Shown: positions 8,058 to 17,118 of the stretch, piece by piece
Position numbering within the stretch: position 1 is the stretch's first letter
Layout: each line of letters starts with the position of its first letter
From: Nitrospira sp.
Lineage (GTDB): Bacteria > Nitrospirota > Nitrospiria > Nitrospirales > Nitrospiraceae
Direction: 5' to 3'
Assembly: GCA_024998595.1 (NCBI GenBank)
Contig: JACOEK010000002.1
Span: forward strand, 62,001-126,000
Length of the DNA: 64,000 nt
Program-made: the position numbers and the translations under genes
The notes under the pieces: model-generated
Database searches by the model: none
Told to the model about the DNA's origin: nothing
What the model saw: only the letters and a program-made list of their open reading frames with translations

Positions 8058-11000
8058 TCAGAAATCTTCCTCCTCCCCTCCGGTCATGCTTTCTTCCACA
8101 ATCGAGAAGGCTTTTTGCGGCAAGGTGATGGCATTGACCAGAATATCAAAGGCCAACTGGGCCGTTCCCTTCACACCCGTCATCAGCGATTCCGCGGGGA
8201 GATAGCGCAACTGCGGTTTCTTCGCTGATCCCTTCAGTTCGAACACGGCGGTATCAAACCCCTGGCGATCCCCTGAGAGGAGGTGCCCGAACAGAGGAAT
8301 GCGTTTTAAGATCGCCGAGTAGGATCCGAGCGGACTCGTCGCCAACACCATGTCGAATTCATCCGCCTGGATGTCATATCGCCCCGTTCCGCTGATCTTG
8401 AGTACGGGACTGTCGAGCAGGAATTCCTTGGCGTGGACCACGCCGTTGTTGACAGTCCCCACCAGCTTGAGCCGATCGAACGGCATGCCGTCTCTATCGA
8501 GATTCACTTGGCCCTGCAACACAGCCGGCAGGTTCAACACCGACAGCAGGGTAGACAGGACCGGGATTTGATACATTCGCCCCTCCTGGACCAGGATTTG
8601 AATCGGCTGACGACTGGTCAGTGCAGTCGGCAGAAGCACCCCTCGCTCAAATTCCGCCTGGACTTTCCCCGACGTGGTCAGCCACCCGGAGAGAAGAGGC
8701 TTCTCGTGGAACAATGATGATAGACGCTCGACCGAAACGCCGCTGGCGCGAAAGGCACTGCGAGCCTGTTCCATCTGTCCGTTCTTCGTGCGAATCTTCG
8801 CCTGCCCCGCGAGCTGCCCCTCATTCGTGTCCCCGCTGATCCGCTCGACCGCCAGGAGTCCATGCTCCCAGGTGATTTTGGTAGAGAGGTCAGTGAGTAG
8901 AAACTTCTTGTAAAAGACATGATCAGCAAACAGGAACGCGTTCAGCGTGGCATCCGGCCAGAAGTGGTCTGAAGATCGTTGACGGGCCGCCCGCGGCTTG
9001 CGCGGCTGAGAACCACCGAAGGCGGCGAGATCGATTTGAGACGACTCCACGACAAGGCGGGCCCTCGGGTGATCGGCCCAGTGCGTGATCGAGCCGGAGA
9101 TCCGCAGATCGCTCGCGCCCACGTGAAACGCCATGCGCGGAATATGAATCCGGTCTTGATCGAAACGCAGCGTCACAAACGCGTCTCGAATCGGTTCGTC
9201 GAAGTCTTCTATCTTGATCGTGCCCTCATCGAATCTGACCTCGCCGGATGCGCGCCAGGATGCACGATCTTTCATCCGGCCTTCTACATCGAGGGTGGCG
9301 TCCAATGTTCCGGCCCGAACGGGTCCCAGGACGATGCCTTTCGGAAGTCTGCCGACGGCAATCCGGCCAGACGACACATGCACAGAAAACTCCCTCTCTC
9401 CATCCAACTCGATGGCCCCGGATCCGGTAATCGTGACCGGAGGAACCCCGATGCCGACATGCCGGACCACCAGACGGTTGCCTTGAGAGAGCTGCCCTTC
9501 GAAATCAATCGCGGCGGGAGCCTGCGGCGGCTTGGTGAACCAGTTCTGCAGACGGAATCCGGCCTGCGCGAGATCGATCCTGCCTTTGATTCGGGGGGCT
9601 CCGATCAAACCCGTCACAGCTGCGCGCAGTCGAATGGTGCCGTTCATGTCCTGAATGAATGCTTCATCGCCCTGCTGCACCCACCAGGATTGCACCTCCG
9701 ACGCATCCGTACTCATCGCCAACGTTACATTGGAGTAGGCTTTGCCGTCCGCCATCGTCACGGAACCATGAGCCTGAAATGCAGCCGGCCCCAGCCACCC
9801 GTCAACATGCTCGATCGCCACCAAGGTGGGCGTGGCGGTCACGTGCGCCTCCACCTGCCGTGCCGGCACCGGCCATAGGGCACTACGCCCCCCGCCTCGC
9901 TGCAGCCGGAGATCGGCATCAACCAGTGCGAGCGGTTGCCCGCTGAGCGGTCGTCCCATCACATGGGCGATCATCTCGACATCCCCGGTTGGTTGCTCAA
10001 GCTCAGTCACCACGTCTCGCAACAGCGGAAAGTCATCCAGACGGCGCACCGTTTCCACCAACCCGGCGACCGGTGCCGTCCCTCTGATTCTGACATCGAC
10101 ATGCGGATCGGTTGCCCACTGTGTGATCAACAAATCCTGCCCCATCAGTCGAATGGGACCGCACTGCGCACGCACCTCGGTCAGACGCAGCTGATCGGCA
10201 TCGTACGCCATACTCACGGACAGCGCTTCAACAGGAGGGTACTGCGGACCGAGTGTGAAGCGCCCGTTGCGAACCGTCAGCAAGCCATTCATGCGCGGCC
10301 GGGCCCCCGGGGTGATTTCACCGGCCATCGACAAGGATTGCAGCGTGATCAGTCCTTCCACAGCATGATCCGCGAACTGCCCCCGCAGTTGCTTCGATAT
10401 CCAGGCGGAAGGCAGTTCACTTAACAGGCGCGCGGTAGTCACCGGGGACGCGGACAGGGTGGATGAAAATCGTGCCTGTGCCGTCCCGATGCCGAGAACC
10501 GCCCCGGCCCCTTGCAAGGAAACATCCGCGAGCTCGGCTCTCACCTCGTCGGCCATCAGATCAAACCCCGCCGCCCCAGGCATCCACCGCAAGTGCGCCG
10601 TGAATTGAGCCGGTTGAGAAAAACCATCGGAGATCCGGCCGTCGCCGATCCAGTACGACAACAGATGACGCACGTTAAGCTGGTGGAGCCGCAGATCTCC
10701 TTCTGCCTGCATCTCTCCCCCTTCGTCGTTGTGCGTGATCGAACCTTCCCACAGGAACGCCGCGCGCCCGCCTTCCTGCGGGATCTCCCCCGAGAGATGT
10801 AGCCTCGCACGGCGGCCCATCATTTCACTCGATAACGCGCCCTGCGTCACGGTGATCTGCAGAGGAGCGGACGCAGAAGCGGATTCTTCGACGAGGGTCA
10901 CCGTGCCTTGAACCAGTAACAGATTCCGGACGACCTGCAACAACGCGATCGACCGGGTCGAATCAGAAGAAGAGGCGGAAGAATTTTCTTTGCCCAGAGA

Positions 11001-11399
11001 CCAGCTCCCGTTCGGCCACCGATGAATGGTCACCTGAGGCCGGTCGATGACCACATCCTTGGCGACGAGTCGTCCCTCCAGAAGCGGCAGCCACGGCAGC
11101 GCGATCTCCACCCGTTCCGCGAGCACCAGCGGCGCCGTAGATGCGGGATCGTACAGCCAAGGGTCTGTCAGTGTCAGCCGGGGTGACGGAAAGATGCGAA
11201 CGTGCGATTGCTCGATCGAGAGCCGATACCCCGTCCGCGCTTCGAACTCCTGCTGCAATGCCGCCATCGTTGCCGGACGATTCACGAGCCAGGGCAGAGC
11301 CACGATCGCACATACACCCAGGAGTACCAGCAGAAGCGCCACGAGAACGAGCAACCGGCCTGTTCTTGTTCGTGACGGCGAACCGATAGTGTGATCCAT
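8058..11399 (-). CDS. AsmA-like inner-membrane-anchored protein
   Basis: A 1113-residue protein starting at ATG 11399; the ORF-track extension to 11447 is not needed. A single transmembrane helix near residues 17-38 is followed directly by the AsmA signature region (FEARTGYRLSIEQSHVRIFPSPRLTLTDPWLYDP), then a long beta-rich repeat region and a C-terminal AsmA-like block (GTGRYDIQADEFDMVLATSPLGSYSAILKRIPLFGHLL). Family members of this shape are bridge-like proteins implicated in phospholipid transport between inner and outer membranes. It is convergent with the BON gene and divergent from the nitrilase-like gene, with about 200 bp between starts. Confidence 0.85.
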   Translation of the reverse strand: MDHTIGSPSRTRTGRLLVLVALLLVLLGVCAIVALPWLVNRPATMAALQQEFEARTGYRLSIEQSHVRIFPSPRLTLTDPWLYDPASTAPLVLAERVEIALPWLPLLEGRLVAKDVVIDRPQVTIHRWPNGSWSLGKENSSASSSDSTRSIALLQVVRNLLLVQGTVTLVEESASASAPLQITVTQGALSSEMMGRRARLHLSGEIPQEGGRAAFLWEGSITHNDEGGEMQAEGDLRLHQLNVRHLLSYWIGDGRISDGFSQPAQFTAHLRWMPGAAGFDLMADEVRAELADVSLQGAGAVLGIGTAQARFSSTLSASPVTTARLLSELPSAWISKQLRGQFADHAVEGLITLQSLSMAGEITPGARPRMNGLLTVRNGRFTLGPQYPPVEALSVSMAYDADQLRLTEVRAQCGPIRLMGQDLLITQWATDPHVDVRIRGTAPVAGLVETVRRLDDFPLLRDVVTELEQPTGDVEMIAHVMGRPLSGQPLALVDADLRLQRGGGRSALWPVPARQVEAHVTATPTLVAIEHVDGWLGPAAFQAHGSVTMADGKAYSNVTLAMSTDASEVQSWWVQQGDEAFIQDMNGTIRLRAAVTGLIGAPRIKGRIDLAQAGFRLQNWFTKPPQAPAAIDFEGQLSQGNRLVVRHVGIGVPPVTITGSGAIELDGEREFSVHVSSGRIAVGRLPKGIVLGPVRAGTLDATLDVEGRMKDRASWRASGEVRFDEGTIKIEDFDEPIRDAFVTLRFDQDRIHIPRMAFHVGASDLRISGSITHWADHPRARLVVESSQIDLAAFGGSQPRKPRAARQRSSDHFWPDATLNAFLFADHVFYKKFLLTDLSTKITWEHGLLAVERISGDTNEGQLAGQAKIRTKNGQMEQARSAFRASGVSVERLSSLFHEKPLLSGWLTTSGKVQAEFERGVLLPTALTSRQPIQILVQEGRMYQIPVLSTLLSVLNLPAVLQGQVNLDRDGMPFDRLKLVGTVNNGVVHAKEFLLDSPVLKISGTGRYDIQADEFDMVLATSPLGSYSAILKRIPLFGHLLSGDRQGFDTAVFELKGSAKKPQLRYLPAESLMTGVKGTAQLAFDILVNAITLPQKAFSIVEESMTGGEEEDF

Positions 11400-11606
11400 G
11401 CCGAGCAGCTCCCTCACTCCACTGTACGCAGCGGACGAGGCAGACACAAGCCAGAGAACTCAAATGGGGCTCAAGGGTAATCGTGCGTCGAATGCAGCCC
11501 CCACGACCGCCAGAGAACCGGCGGGGGGTGGTCATTCTCCTGACCCGGCTATGCTACACTCCGCAATCGACAGTATGTTTGGCAGGATTGACGTGACGCG
11601 GGACTG

Positions 11607-12389
11607 ATGGCTGGACCTCTTCTTCGAATCGCTTTCTTGCACCTGGCTCCGGTTCCCGGGGCGGTCGCGCAAAACCGCCAGCTCATGACCCAGGCGATCA
11701 CCAAGGCCGCTTGCTCAGGAGCCGATTGGATCATCACCCCGGAACTGGCGGTCAGCGGCTACACGTTCGCCGATACCCTCGGCACCAATTGGATCGAACC
11801 GCAACCGGATCACTGGATGGGCAGGATCTGCCGCCTGGCCGCCCGGCTTCGCGTCACTCTGTTCCTGTCGCACCCGGAAAAAGATTCACGCTCCAACCAG
11901 CTCTATAACACGGTCTTTGCGATCGGCCCCGGTGGACGCATTGCGGGCACCCATCGGAAGATCAACGCCCTGCGCGTGGGATCCGAAGCCTGGTCCACGC
12001 CGGGCACCGAGGCGACCGCGTTTCGCCTCGCGCCGTTCGGTCGTGTGGGCCTCCTCATCTGTGCGGATGCCTATACTCCGGGAATAGCCAAGAGCCTCAA
12101 GGCACAGGGCGCCAAGGCCCTCGTGTCGTCAGCTGCCTGGGCGCCGGGACTGCACGGGCCGAACGGCGAGTGGGAACGCTGCACGAAAGACACGGGACTG
12201 CCCTTGTTCGTCTGCAATCGAACGGGACAAGACCGTACCCTCGATTTCAGAACAGCGGAAAGCGTGGTGGCTCAAGGTGGAAAACGGCTGCTGTCGCTCT
12301 CGTGCGGACAATCCGCCATCTTCCTCGTCGACTGGAATCTCACGACGGGAACGCTGGCCGGACAGGATTACCAGCGCATCCTGCTCTAG
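11607..12389 (+). CDS. Carbon-nitrogen hydrolase (nitrilase superfamily)
   Basis: A 260-residue cytoplasmic hydrolase. The Glu-Lys-Cys triad is visible as Glu46 (TPELAVSGY), Lys118 (HRKINALRVG) and Cys152 (LLICADAY). Length and spacing fit a stand-alone amidase of the nitrilase superfamily, which hydrolyses amides or N-carbamoyl compounds; the substrate cannot be predicted. A possible extended -10 element (TATGCTACACT) lies about 50 bp upstream. It is convergent with the alpha/beta hydrolase at 12452. Confidence 0.85.
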   Translation: MAGPLLRIAFLHLAPVPGAVAQNRQLMTQAITKAACSGADWIITPELAVSGYTFADTLGTNWIEPQPDHWMGRICRLAARLRVTLFLSHPEKDSRSNQLYNTVFAIGPGGRIAGTHRKINALRVGSEAWSTPGTEATAFRLAPFGRVGLLICADAYTPGIAKSLKAQGAKALVSSAAWAPGLHGPNGEWERCTKDTGLPLFVCNRTGQDRTLDFRTAESVVAQGGKRLLSLSCGQSAIFLVDWNLTTGTLAGQDYQRILL

Positions 12390-12451
12390 CAGCATTCACC
12401 GCAAAGGACTGTGGTGTAGTTCTGGTCGTAGGCCTGTGATGCGACAGCAGA

Positions 12452-12976
12452 TCACGAGGACGCCAACAACTGTTCGAGCAATGCGAAACCCGCAGGCCAT
12501 TCACCAAGATCGCTCTCGGCATTGATATGCCCGATCGCACCGGCCTCCGCGAAGGCACTGCCCCAATCAGCCGCGCATTGCTTGGCATAGGCCACGGATC
12601 CGAAGGGATCGTCACTGCTGGCGACGACGAGACTGGGAAAGGGAAGCCTGTCCGACGGAACCCTCTCAAACCCTCGCGCAGTTGAAGGGAACGCGGCCTC
12701 GTTTGGATCAGGCGGGGCCACCAGCAAGGCCGCGCGGACCGGAGAGGCTCGTTGTGCCCAGTGGGCCACCAGCAGGCAACCCATGCTATGGGCAATCAGC
12801 ACCACCGGAGCGGAACAGCCGGCGACGGCAGACTCCAGCGCCTGCAGCCATTCCGTGCGCACAGGATGATCCCAATCGCGCTGCTGCACGCGTTGCCAGC
12901 AGGGGTGTTGCCGCTCCCACAGGGTTTGCCAATGCCGGGGTCCCGAGTTACCGATACCCGGCACGATCAAGGCCAT
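12452..12976 (-). CDS. RBBP9/YdeN-family alpha/beta hydrolase
   Basis: A 174-residue small serine hydrolase. I start it at ATG 12976 (MALIVPGIGNSGPRHWQ); the GTG just before it is also possible, while the ORF-track start at 13069 would overlap the upstream flavoprotein. The nucleophile elbow is AHSMGC with Ser64, and the length fits the RBBP9/YdeN group. It is the last gene of a minus-strand operon (GNAT, C39-like peptidase, flavoprotein, hydrolase) and begins 19 bp after the flavoprotein stop. Substrate unknown. Confidence 0.8.
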   Translation of the reverse strand: MALIVPGIGNSGPRHWQTLWERQHPCWQRVQQRDWDHPVRTEWLQALESAVAGCSAPVVLIAHSMGCLLVAHWAQRASPVRAALLVAPPDPNEAAFPSTARGFERVPSDRLPFPSLVVASSDDPFGSVAYAKQCAADWGSAFAEAGAIGHINAESDLGEWPAGFALLEQLLASS

Positions 12977-12995
12977 CACCCCGTCGATGGCCGTC

Positions 12996-14234
12996 TTACG
13001 ACTTGGCACGTTCTGCGCGCTCCGTGAGCCAGGCCACGGCCCCCGCACCGGCGGTCCGTCCACTGGCAAAACAAGCCGTGAGCAGATACCCGCCCGTCGG
13101 CGCTTCCCAATCCATCATTTCTCCCGCGCAAAATACTCCCGGCAACGCTTTGAGCATCAGCCGCTTGTCGAGCGCCTCGCAAGTCACCCCGCCCGCCGTG
13201 CTGATCGCTTCTTGCAACGGGCGCGGCGCCGTCAGTGCGAGCGGCAATGATTTGATCGCGGCCGCCAGTCGGGTCGGGTCGGCAAAATCCTCCTTCGAGA
13301 CGATTTCACGCAAGAGTCCGGCCTTCACCCCATCGATATGCGCGCGGCGCTGCAAATGGGTGGCCATCGTCTTCTTGCCGCGCGGCTGGGAAAGATCTTT
13401 GATGAGACGGGGCAGTTCACGGTCCGGCGCCAGATCCAGCCGCAGCGTGCCGCGGCCGGTGGCCTCTATTTCATCGCGAAGAAACGGGGCTACGGCATAA
13501 ATCACTCCACCCTCGACGCCGGTGTCGGTGATCACGAATTCCCCCATGCGCCGCATCACCGCGCCGGTCGGGGATTTCGCCACCACACCCACCGTTTTCA
13601 GCGGATGCCCCGCGAATTTAGTCCGAAAGTGCTCGGTCCAGCCCACATCGAACCCGCAGTTCGCGGGTCGCAACGGAGCAATCGCAATAGAGCGCCCGGC
13701 GAGGACTGGCACCCATGCGCCATCCGAGCCGAGTTGAGGCCAGCTCGCCCCGCCCAGCGCCAGGATCACAGCATCGGGCCGCACAGTGGCCGAGCCTTGC
13801 GGCGTGTCAAAGCGAAGTGCTTTCTTTTCATCCCATCCAGACCAGCAATGCCGCACGTGAATCGTCAATCCCCCCTGACGCAACCGCCGCAACCAGGCGC
13901 GGAGCAGCGGTGCGGCTTTCATATCCTTGGGGAATACGCGGCCGGACGAGCCGACATAGGTCTCGATCCCCAGGTCGTGCGCCCATGTGCGAACCGCGGC
14001 GGCCCCGAACTCGGCCATCCAGGTCGCAACCTGCGCGCGGCGCTCGCCATACCGGCTGAGGAACAGATCGGGCGGATCGGAGTGGGTCAGGTTCAGCCCG
14101 CCTTTTCCGGCCAACAGAAACTTTCGCCCCACGGATGCCATTGAATCGTACAGCGCGACCTGCGCCCCGCCGGCCAATGCCGCCTCGGCCGCCATCAGCC
14201 CTGCTGGTCCGCCACCGATAATCGCGATCTTCAC
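12996..14234 (-). CDS. HI0933-like flavoprotein (TIGR03862 type)
   Basis: A 412-residue FAD protein starting with GTG, supported by AGGAAGAGG 6 nt upstream; this Shine-Dalgarno lies inside the last codons of the upstream peptidase gene, whose TAA is 3 bp away. The N-terminus has GGGPAGLMAAEAAL, then VGRKFLLAGKGGLNLTHSD, and the C-terminus has LPGVFCAGEMMDWEAPTGGYLLTACFASGRTAG. The pattern matches the TIGR03862 subgroup of HI0933-like flavoproteins, whose reaction is not established. It is distinct from the BaiN-like protein at 6294. Confidence 0.85.
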   Translation of the reverse strand: MKIAIIGGGPAGLMAAEAALAGGAQVALYDSMASVGRKFLLAGKGGLNLTHSDPPDLFLSRYGERRAQVATWMAEFGAAAVRTWAHDLGIETYVGSSGRVFPKDMKAAPLLRAWLRRLRQGGLTIHVRHCWSGWDEKKALRFDTPQGSATVRPDAVILALGGASWPQLGSDGAWVPVLAGRSIAIAPLRPANCGFDVGWTEHFRTKFAGHPLKTVGVVAKSPTGAVMRRMGEFVITDTGVEGGVIYAVAPFLRDEIEATGRGTLRLDLAPDRELPRLIKDLSQPRGKKTMATHLQRRAHIDGVKAGLLREIVSKEDFADPTRLAAAIKSLPLALTAPRPLQEAISTAGGVTCEALDKRLMLKALPGVFCAGEMMDWEAPTGGYLLTACFASGRTAGAGAVAWLTERAERAKS

Positions 14235-14237
14235 CCG

Positions 14238-14656
14238 TTACCTCTTCCTCGTCACGGTCAGAAACCACACCGGCCTCATGCGCCCGAAGTCGGTCCGAAG
14301 GGGATCCTTCAATGTCGGGTTGGAATCTACCACGTACGACCGGTCGTTCTCTCGCACGAATACGACCCAATGCCAGAACGGTCGTCCCTGCTCCAAATGC
14401 CACTTGATGGCCAACAACGCGCAATCCGGCAAACCGGCCCAGGAGCGGAATGGTTTGTCGCTCGCGAGTGACGCAGACCGAACTGTGTCAGCAACCGCCG
14501 CACCGATGCTGTCTCAGACCACAGCCTTGGATCTTGCGCAGAGATGCCCAACGATGCGGCGACGGCCTTCGCACGCGCATAGGATACACCTGCCAACGCA
14601 GCTGCTGCCGCAATGCCACAACCGGTTTGCTCTTCCTGCACAACAGGACGGATCAC
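14238..14656 (-). pseudogene. C39-like cysteine peptidase, frameshifted
   Basis: Two overlapping ORFs (14327-14656 and 14238-14432) are halves of one peptidase_C39-like gene. The first half has the nucleophile motif QTGCGIAAAAALAGVSYA; the second, in another frame, reads KPFRSWAGLPDCALLAIKWHL and then FWHWVVFVRENDRSYVVDSNP, holding the His and Asp of a papain-like triad. The frame change falls near 14440-14470, where a one-base indel would restore a protein of about 139 residues. The GTG start overlaps the upstream GNAT stop (GTGA), so it was translationally coupled. Decay or a sequencing error are both possible. Confidence 0.75.
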
Positions 14657-15123
14657 AGTGACAGTTTCATTTTCCGTCCGCCGGAGATGCTGAATCCCTG
14701 TCGCTCATAAAAGGCCAGGGTCCGGTCGAACTGCGGGAGCGGAGGCGTGGTGACTTCCAATCTGGCCCATCCTTTCGAACGGGCAACCCGCTTGGCCTCC
14801 GTCACCAACTCTTGCCCCACGCCTTGCGACCGTCGGTCCGGACAGACATACAATTCCGGGATGATCCCGAAGCGACCCTCCGCATACAGTGCACGACATT
14901 CGGAGAGGGCTAGCAATCCCGCGACATATCCGCCATCCCTCGCCAACAACACGGTGTAACTTCCATCACCCAGCCAGGACAGCGTCCGCGCTTCCGTCTC
15001 AGCCAACGAGAACACAAACGACCGCGTCTTGATGCTGGCCATAATCTCCTGCAGCAAGTCACCGACCAACCTAGCGATGGCCGGCGCATCGGATAGCTCG
15101 GCTGTGGCGATATGAATCGGCAT
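14653..15123 (-). CDS. GNAT family N-acetyltransferase
   Basis: A 156-residue acetyltransferase. The acetyl-CoA-binding motif A is visible as IPELYVCPDRRSQGVGQELV, followed by the usual FYERQGF motif near the C-terminus (RTLAFYERQGFSISG). Substrate unknown. It is the first gene of the minus-strand operon and its stop overlaps the start of the C39-like peptidase by the bases GTGA, so acetyltransferase and peptidase were probably made together. Confidence 0.85.
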   Translation of the reverse strand: MPIHIATAELSDAPAIARLVGDLLQEIMASIKTRSFVFSLAETEARTLSWLGDGSYTVLLARDGGYVAGLLALSECRALYAEGRFGIIPELYVCPDRRSQGVGQELVTEAKRVARSKGWARLEVTTPPLPQFDRTLAFYERQGFSISGGRKMKLSL

Positions 15124-15260
15124 GGCGCGAAACTACCGAGAGTAGAGTTGCTCGTCAAGCAGGGAGAGCTCACTCGGAAGGAGAGGATTCGCTTCAACCA
15201 CTTGCTCTGTCCAAGCAACGTCAATTGACAGATCGCTGGACCGATCCTATAGTTGAATCC

Positions 15261-15626
15261 ATGCTGTGTTGGAGAACAATCGCGCGACACACCGGCGGCA
15301 TCGTGTGGCTGACACTGGTCGTCTCGCTCGTGATTACCGGCAATCTGGTTGTGGACCTTGCCTTCGAGGAGCCGAATCTCAGCACATCGGTCGATGCCGT
15401 GCCCACTGCAGAAGAGCCAGATAATCCTGCTGAAAACATCCTCATGGCTTCGCAGAAAACCGACGGCCCGGCGGGTATTGCGTGGTCGGCTTGGGCGTGG
15501 GTCGCCTTCGCGGCTATGTTCATCTCCGCCTGCCTGCCGACCATTTCAACCACGGGAGCAGCCCGCTCTCATGAGCGACCGCCGCGCAGCAGCCCTGTTC
15601 CAGTACTCCTTCCCCTTCGAATCTAA
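15261..15626 (+). CDS. Small two-helix membrane protein, unknown
   Basis: A putative 121-residue protein. I start it at ATG 15261; the ORF-track start at 15225 adds 12 residues with no support. Two hydrophobic segments are visible (GGIVWLTLVVSLVITGNLVVDLAF and WSAWAWVAFAAMFISACL), separated by an acidic loop, with a basic proline-rich tail. I recognise no family, and no strong ribosome-binding site is present. It is 74 bp upstream of the Omp85-like gene on the same strand. Confidence 0.5.
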   Translation: MLCWRTIARHTGGIVWLTLVVSLVITGNLVVDLAFEEPNLSTSVDAVPTAEEPDNPAENILMASQKTDGPAGIAWSAWAWVAFAAMFISACLPTISTTGAARSHERPPRSSPVPVLLPLRI

Positions 15627-15673
15627 ATTACATCCAGTCTCCACTGACGGTTCCGTCGTTCATCACGGTGGAA

Positions 15674-15691
15674 CCATGACTCTGTTCATGG
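15674..15691 (+). promoter_or_regulatory. Inverted repeat abutting the Omp85-like gene's ribosome-binding site
   Basis: CCATGA-6 nt-TCATGG is a perfect 6-bp inverted repeat whose right arm runs into the GGAGG that precedes ATG 15701. In mRNA the stem would sit directly against the Shine-Dalgarno sequence. It may modulate translation, or be chance. Confidence 0.3.
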
Positions 15692-15700
15692 AGGTCTGCG

Positions 15701-16993
15701 ATGTATTCAATTCATTTCTCCAGTCGCGCCCGCGTATTGTTCCTTCCGGTCATCCTCATCCTTGTGATGGGCATCATTCTGTGTGCTGAGCCTGCACGGC
15801 CCGCTCATGGAGAGGACGACACCATTGCGATTAACACATTAGAAATCAGCGGCGTACTCAACACCAAAGAAGACACGATCCGGAGATTGCTTCCGCGGCC
15901 GATCCCCTCACCATTCACCCGGGCAGAGGTCGAGGAGTTTGAGCGACGCATCCGAAACCTCAGTCTTTTCGATCGGGTGAAGGTGACGACATACGCCGGC
16001 ACAATGGCCGTGGACGTGCGGGAGAAGTTCACGCTCTCTCCCATCTTGAGCTTCACGAGCGGCACAAGCGCCAAGGACCTGAATGCCACCGCTGGTCTTG
16101 TAGAATACAATCTGGGCGGCACTGGGACGCAGATCGGAGGTCAGTTCAATTACAGCCAGCGAGGCCCAAACGTAGACGTGTGGATCTCAGAACACGCGTA
16201 CCGACCGGACCGCTGGGCGAAAGAGGTGAAAGGTTCCTATTCGAGTAACGGCATTCGCTTTGCCGATTCGACCGCCACCTGGACGCGCAATCGCATCGGC
16301 GGCGAATTTGAGCTTAAAGGACCTTTTTCGTACGGATCTCCCTTGCGCTTTGAGGTGGTCGCCAAGATCTACCGGGAACTCGTTCAGGATCAGGCAAGAA
16401 CAGGGACGCGGCCACCGGATGGCTACTATGTGGGCCTCATTCCGGAAGTGACCTGGGACCGATACCATTGGCACGATCTCGTGCCCTCTGGGTATCGCAT
16501 CGCGCTGGAACTCCGACCGGGGTACTTCTTCGGCGCAGACCAACCTCGTCACGAGGTGCGGCTTCGGTATATCCAGGGAATACCCGTGACCCCCATGACA
16601 GTCTTGATGGTCAATGCGGTTGGCGAGGGGGTAAACAACCGTCACAATCCAAACCACAGTGTATTGTTGGGGAGTATTGCGGGAGTCAGAGGGCTCTCCG
16701 ATAATCTCTATCGCAACCGGGCGCAGACGTATATGAGCCTGGAGTTACGACATGCGATACAAGTCGCACCACGCTGGGCGCTGCAGGGAGTGCTCTTTTC
16801 AGATTTCGGCGCCTTTCAACCGTTGACTGAAGAAGGCCAGGAGAAGCCGTGGATCGGCACAGTCAATGTCGGAGCAGGCATCAGGGTGGTACCCACGTTT
16901 CTCGCCAACACTCTACTGCGTGTGGATTTCGCGCAGTTGCTGTCTCCCAGTCCCAATTCGCTTATTCAAGTGGGGATCACGCAGTATTTCTGA
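15701..16993 (+). CDS. Compact Omp85/BamA-like outer-membrane protein with one POTRA domain
   Basis: A 430-residue protein with GGAGG 6 nt before the ATG. It has a signal peptide (to about residue 37, ending AHG), a single POTRA-like domain (about 43-105: INTLEISGVLNTKEDTIRRLLP...FERRIRNLSLFDRVKVTTYAGTMAVDVREK) and a barrel ending in a C-terminal Phe (VGITQYF). True BamA has five POTRA domains and about 800 residues, so this is a short Omp85-superfamily member, perhaps a TamA-, FhaC- or patatin-associated-type barrel. The client is unknown. No secretion partner (TpsA or TamB) is adjacent, though an AsmA-like protein lies 4 kb away. Confidence 0.8.
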   Translation: MYSIHFSSRARVLFLPVILILVMGIILCAEPARPAHGEDDTIAINTLEISGVLNTKEDTIRRLLPRPIPSPFTRAEVEEFERRIRNLSLFDRVKVTTYAGTMAVDVREKFTLSPILSFTSGTSAKDLNATAGLVEYNLGGTGTQIGGQFNYSQRGPNVDVWISEHAYRPDRWAKEVKGSYSSNGIRFADSTATWTRNRIGGEFELKGPFSYGSPLRFEVVAKIYRELVQDQARTGTRPPDGYYVGLIPEVTWDRYHWHDLVPSGYRIALELRPGYFFGADQPRHEVRLRYIQGIPVTPMTVLMVNAVGEGVNNRHNPNHSVLLGSIAGVRGLSDNLYRNRAQTYMSLELRHAIQVAPRWALQGVLFSDFGAFQPLTEEGQEKPWIGTVNVGAGIRVVPTFLANTLLRVDFAQLLSPSPNSLIQVGITQYF

Positions 16994-17118
16994 CGTGGCA
17001 ACGATGCTGTCGGTTTTCGTCGAACCGAAATTCGCAGGGTGAAGAAGTGACACGACATGGCAGCTGGAGATTACCGAGCAGCGGGGATGTATCACAGATC
17101 TACCTGATGTACTGTCCT

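Noticed and set aside
8979-9878. 299-residue plus-strand ORF opposite the AsmA-like gene
   Set aside because: Arg/Pro/His-rich composition of an antisense shadow; the minus-strand frame is a continuous 1113-residue protein.
13338-14144. 268-residue plus-strand ORF opposite the HI0933-like flavoprotein
   Set aside because: Antisense shadow with no family resemblance.
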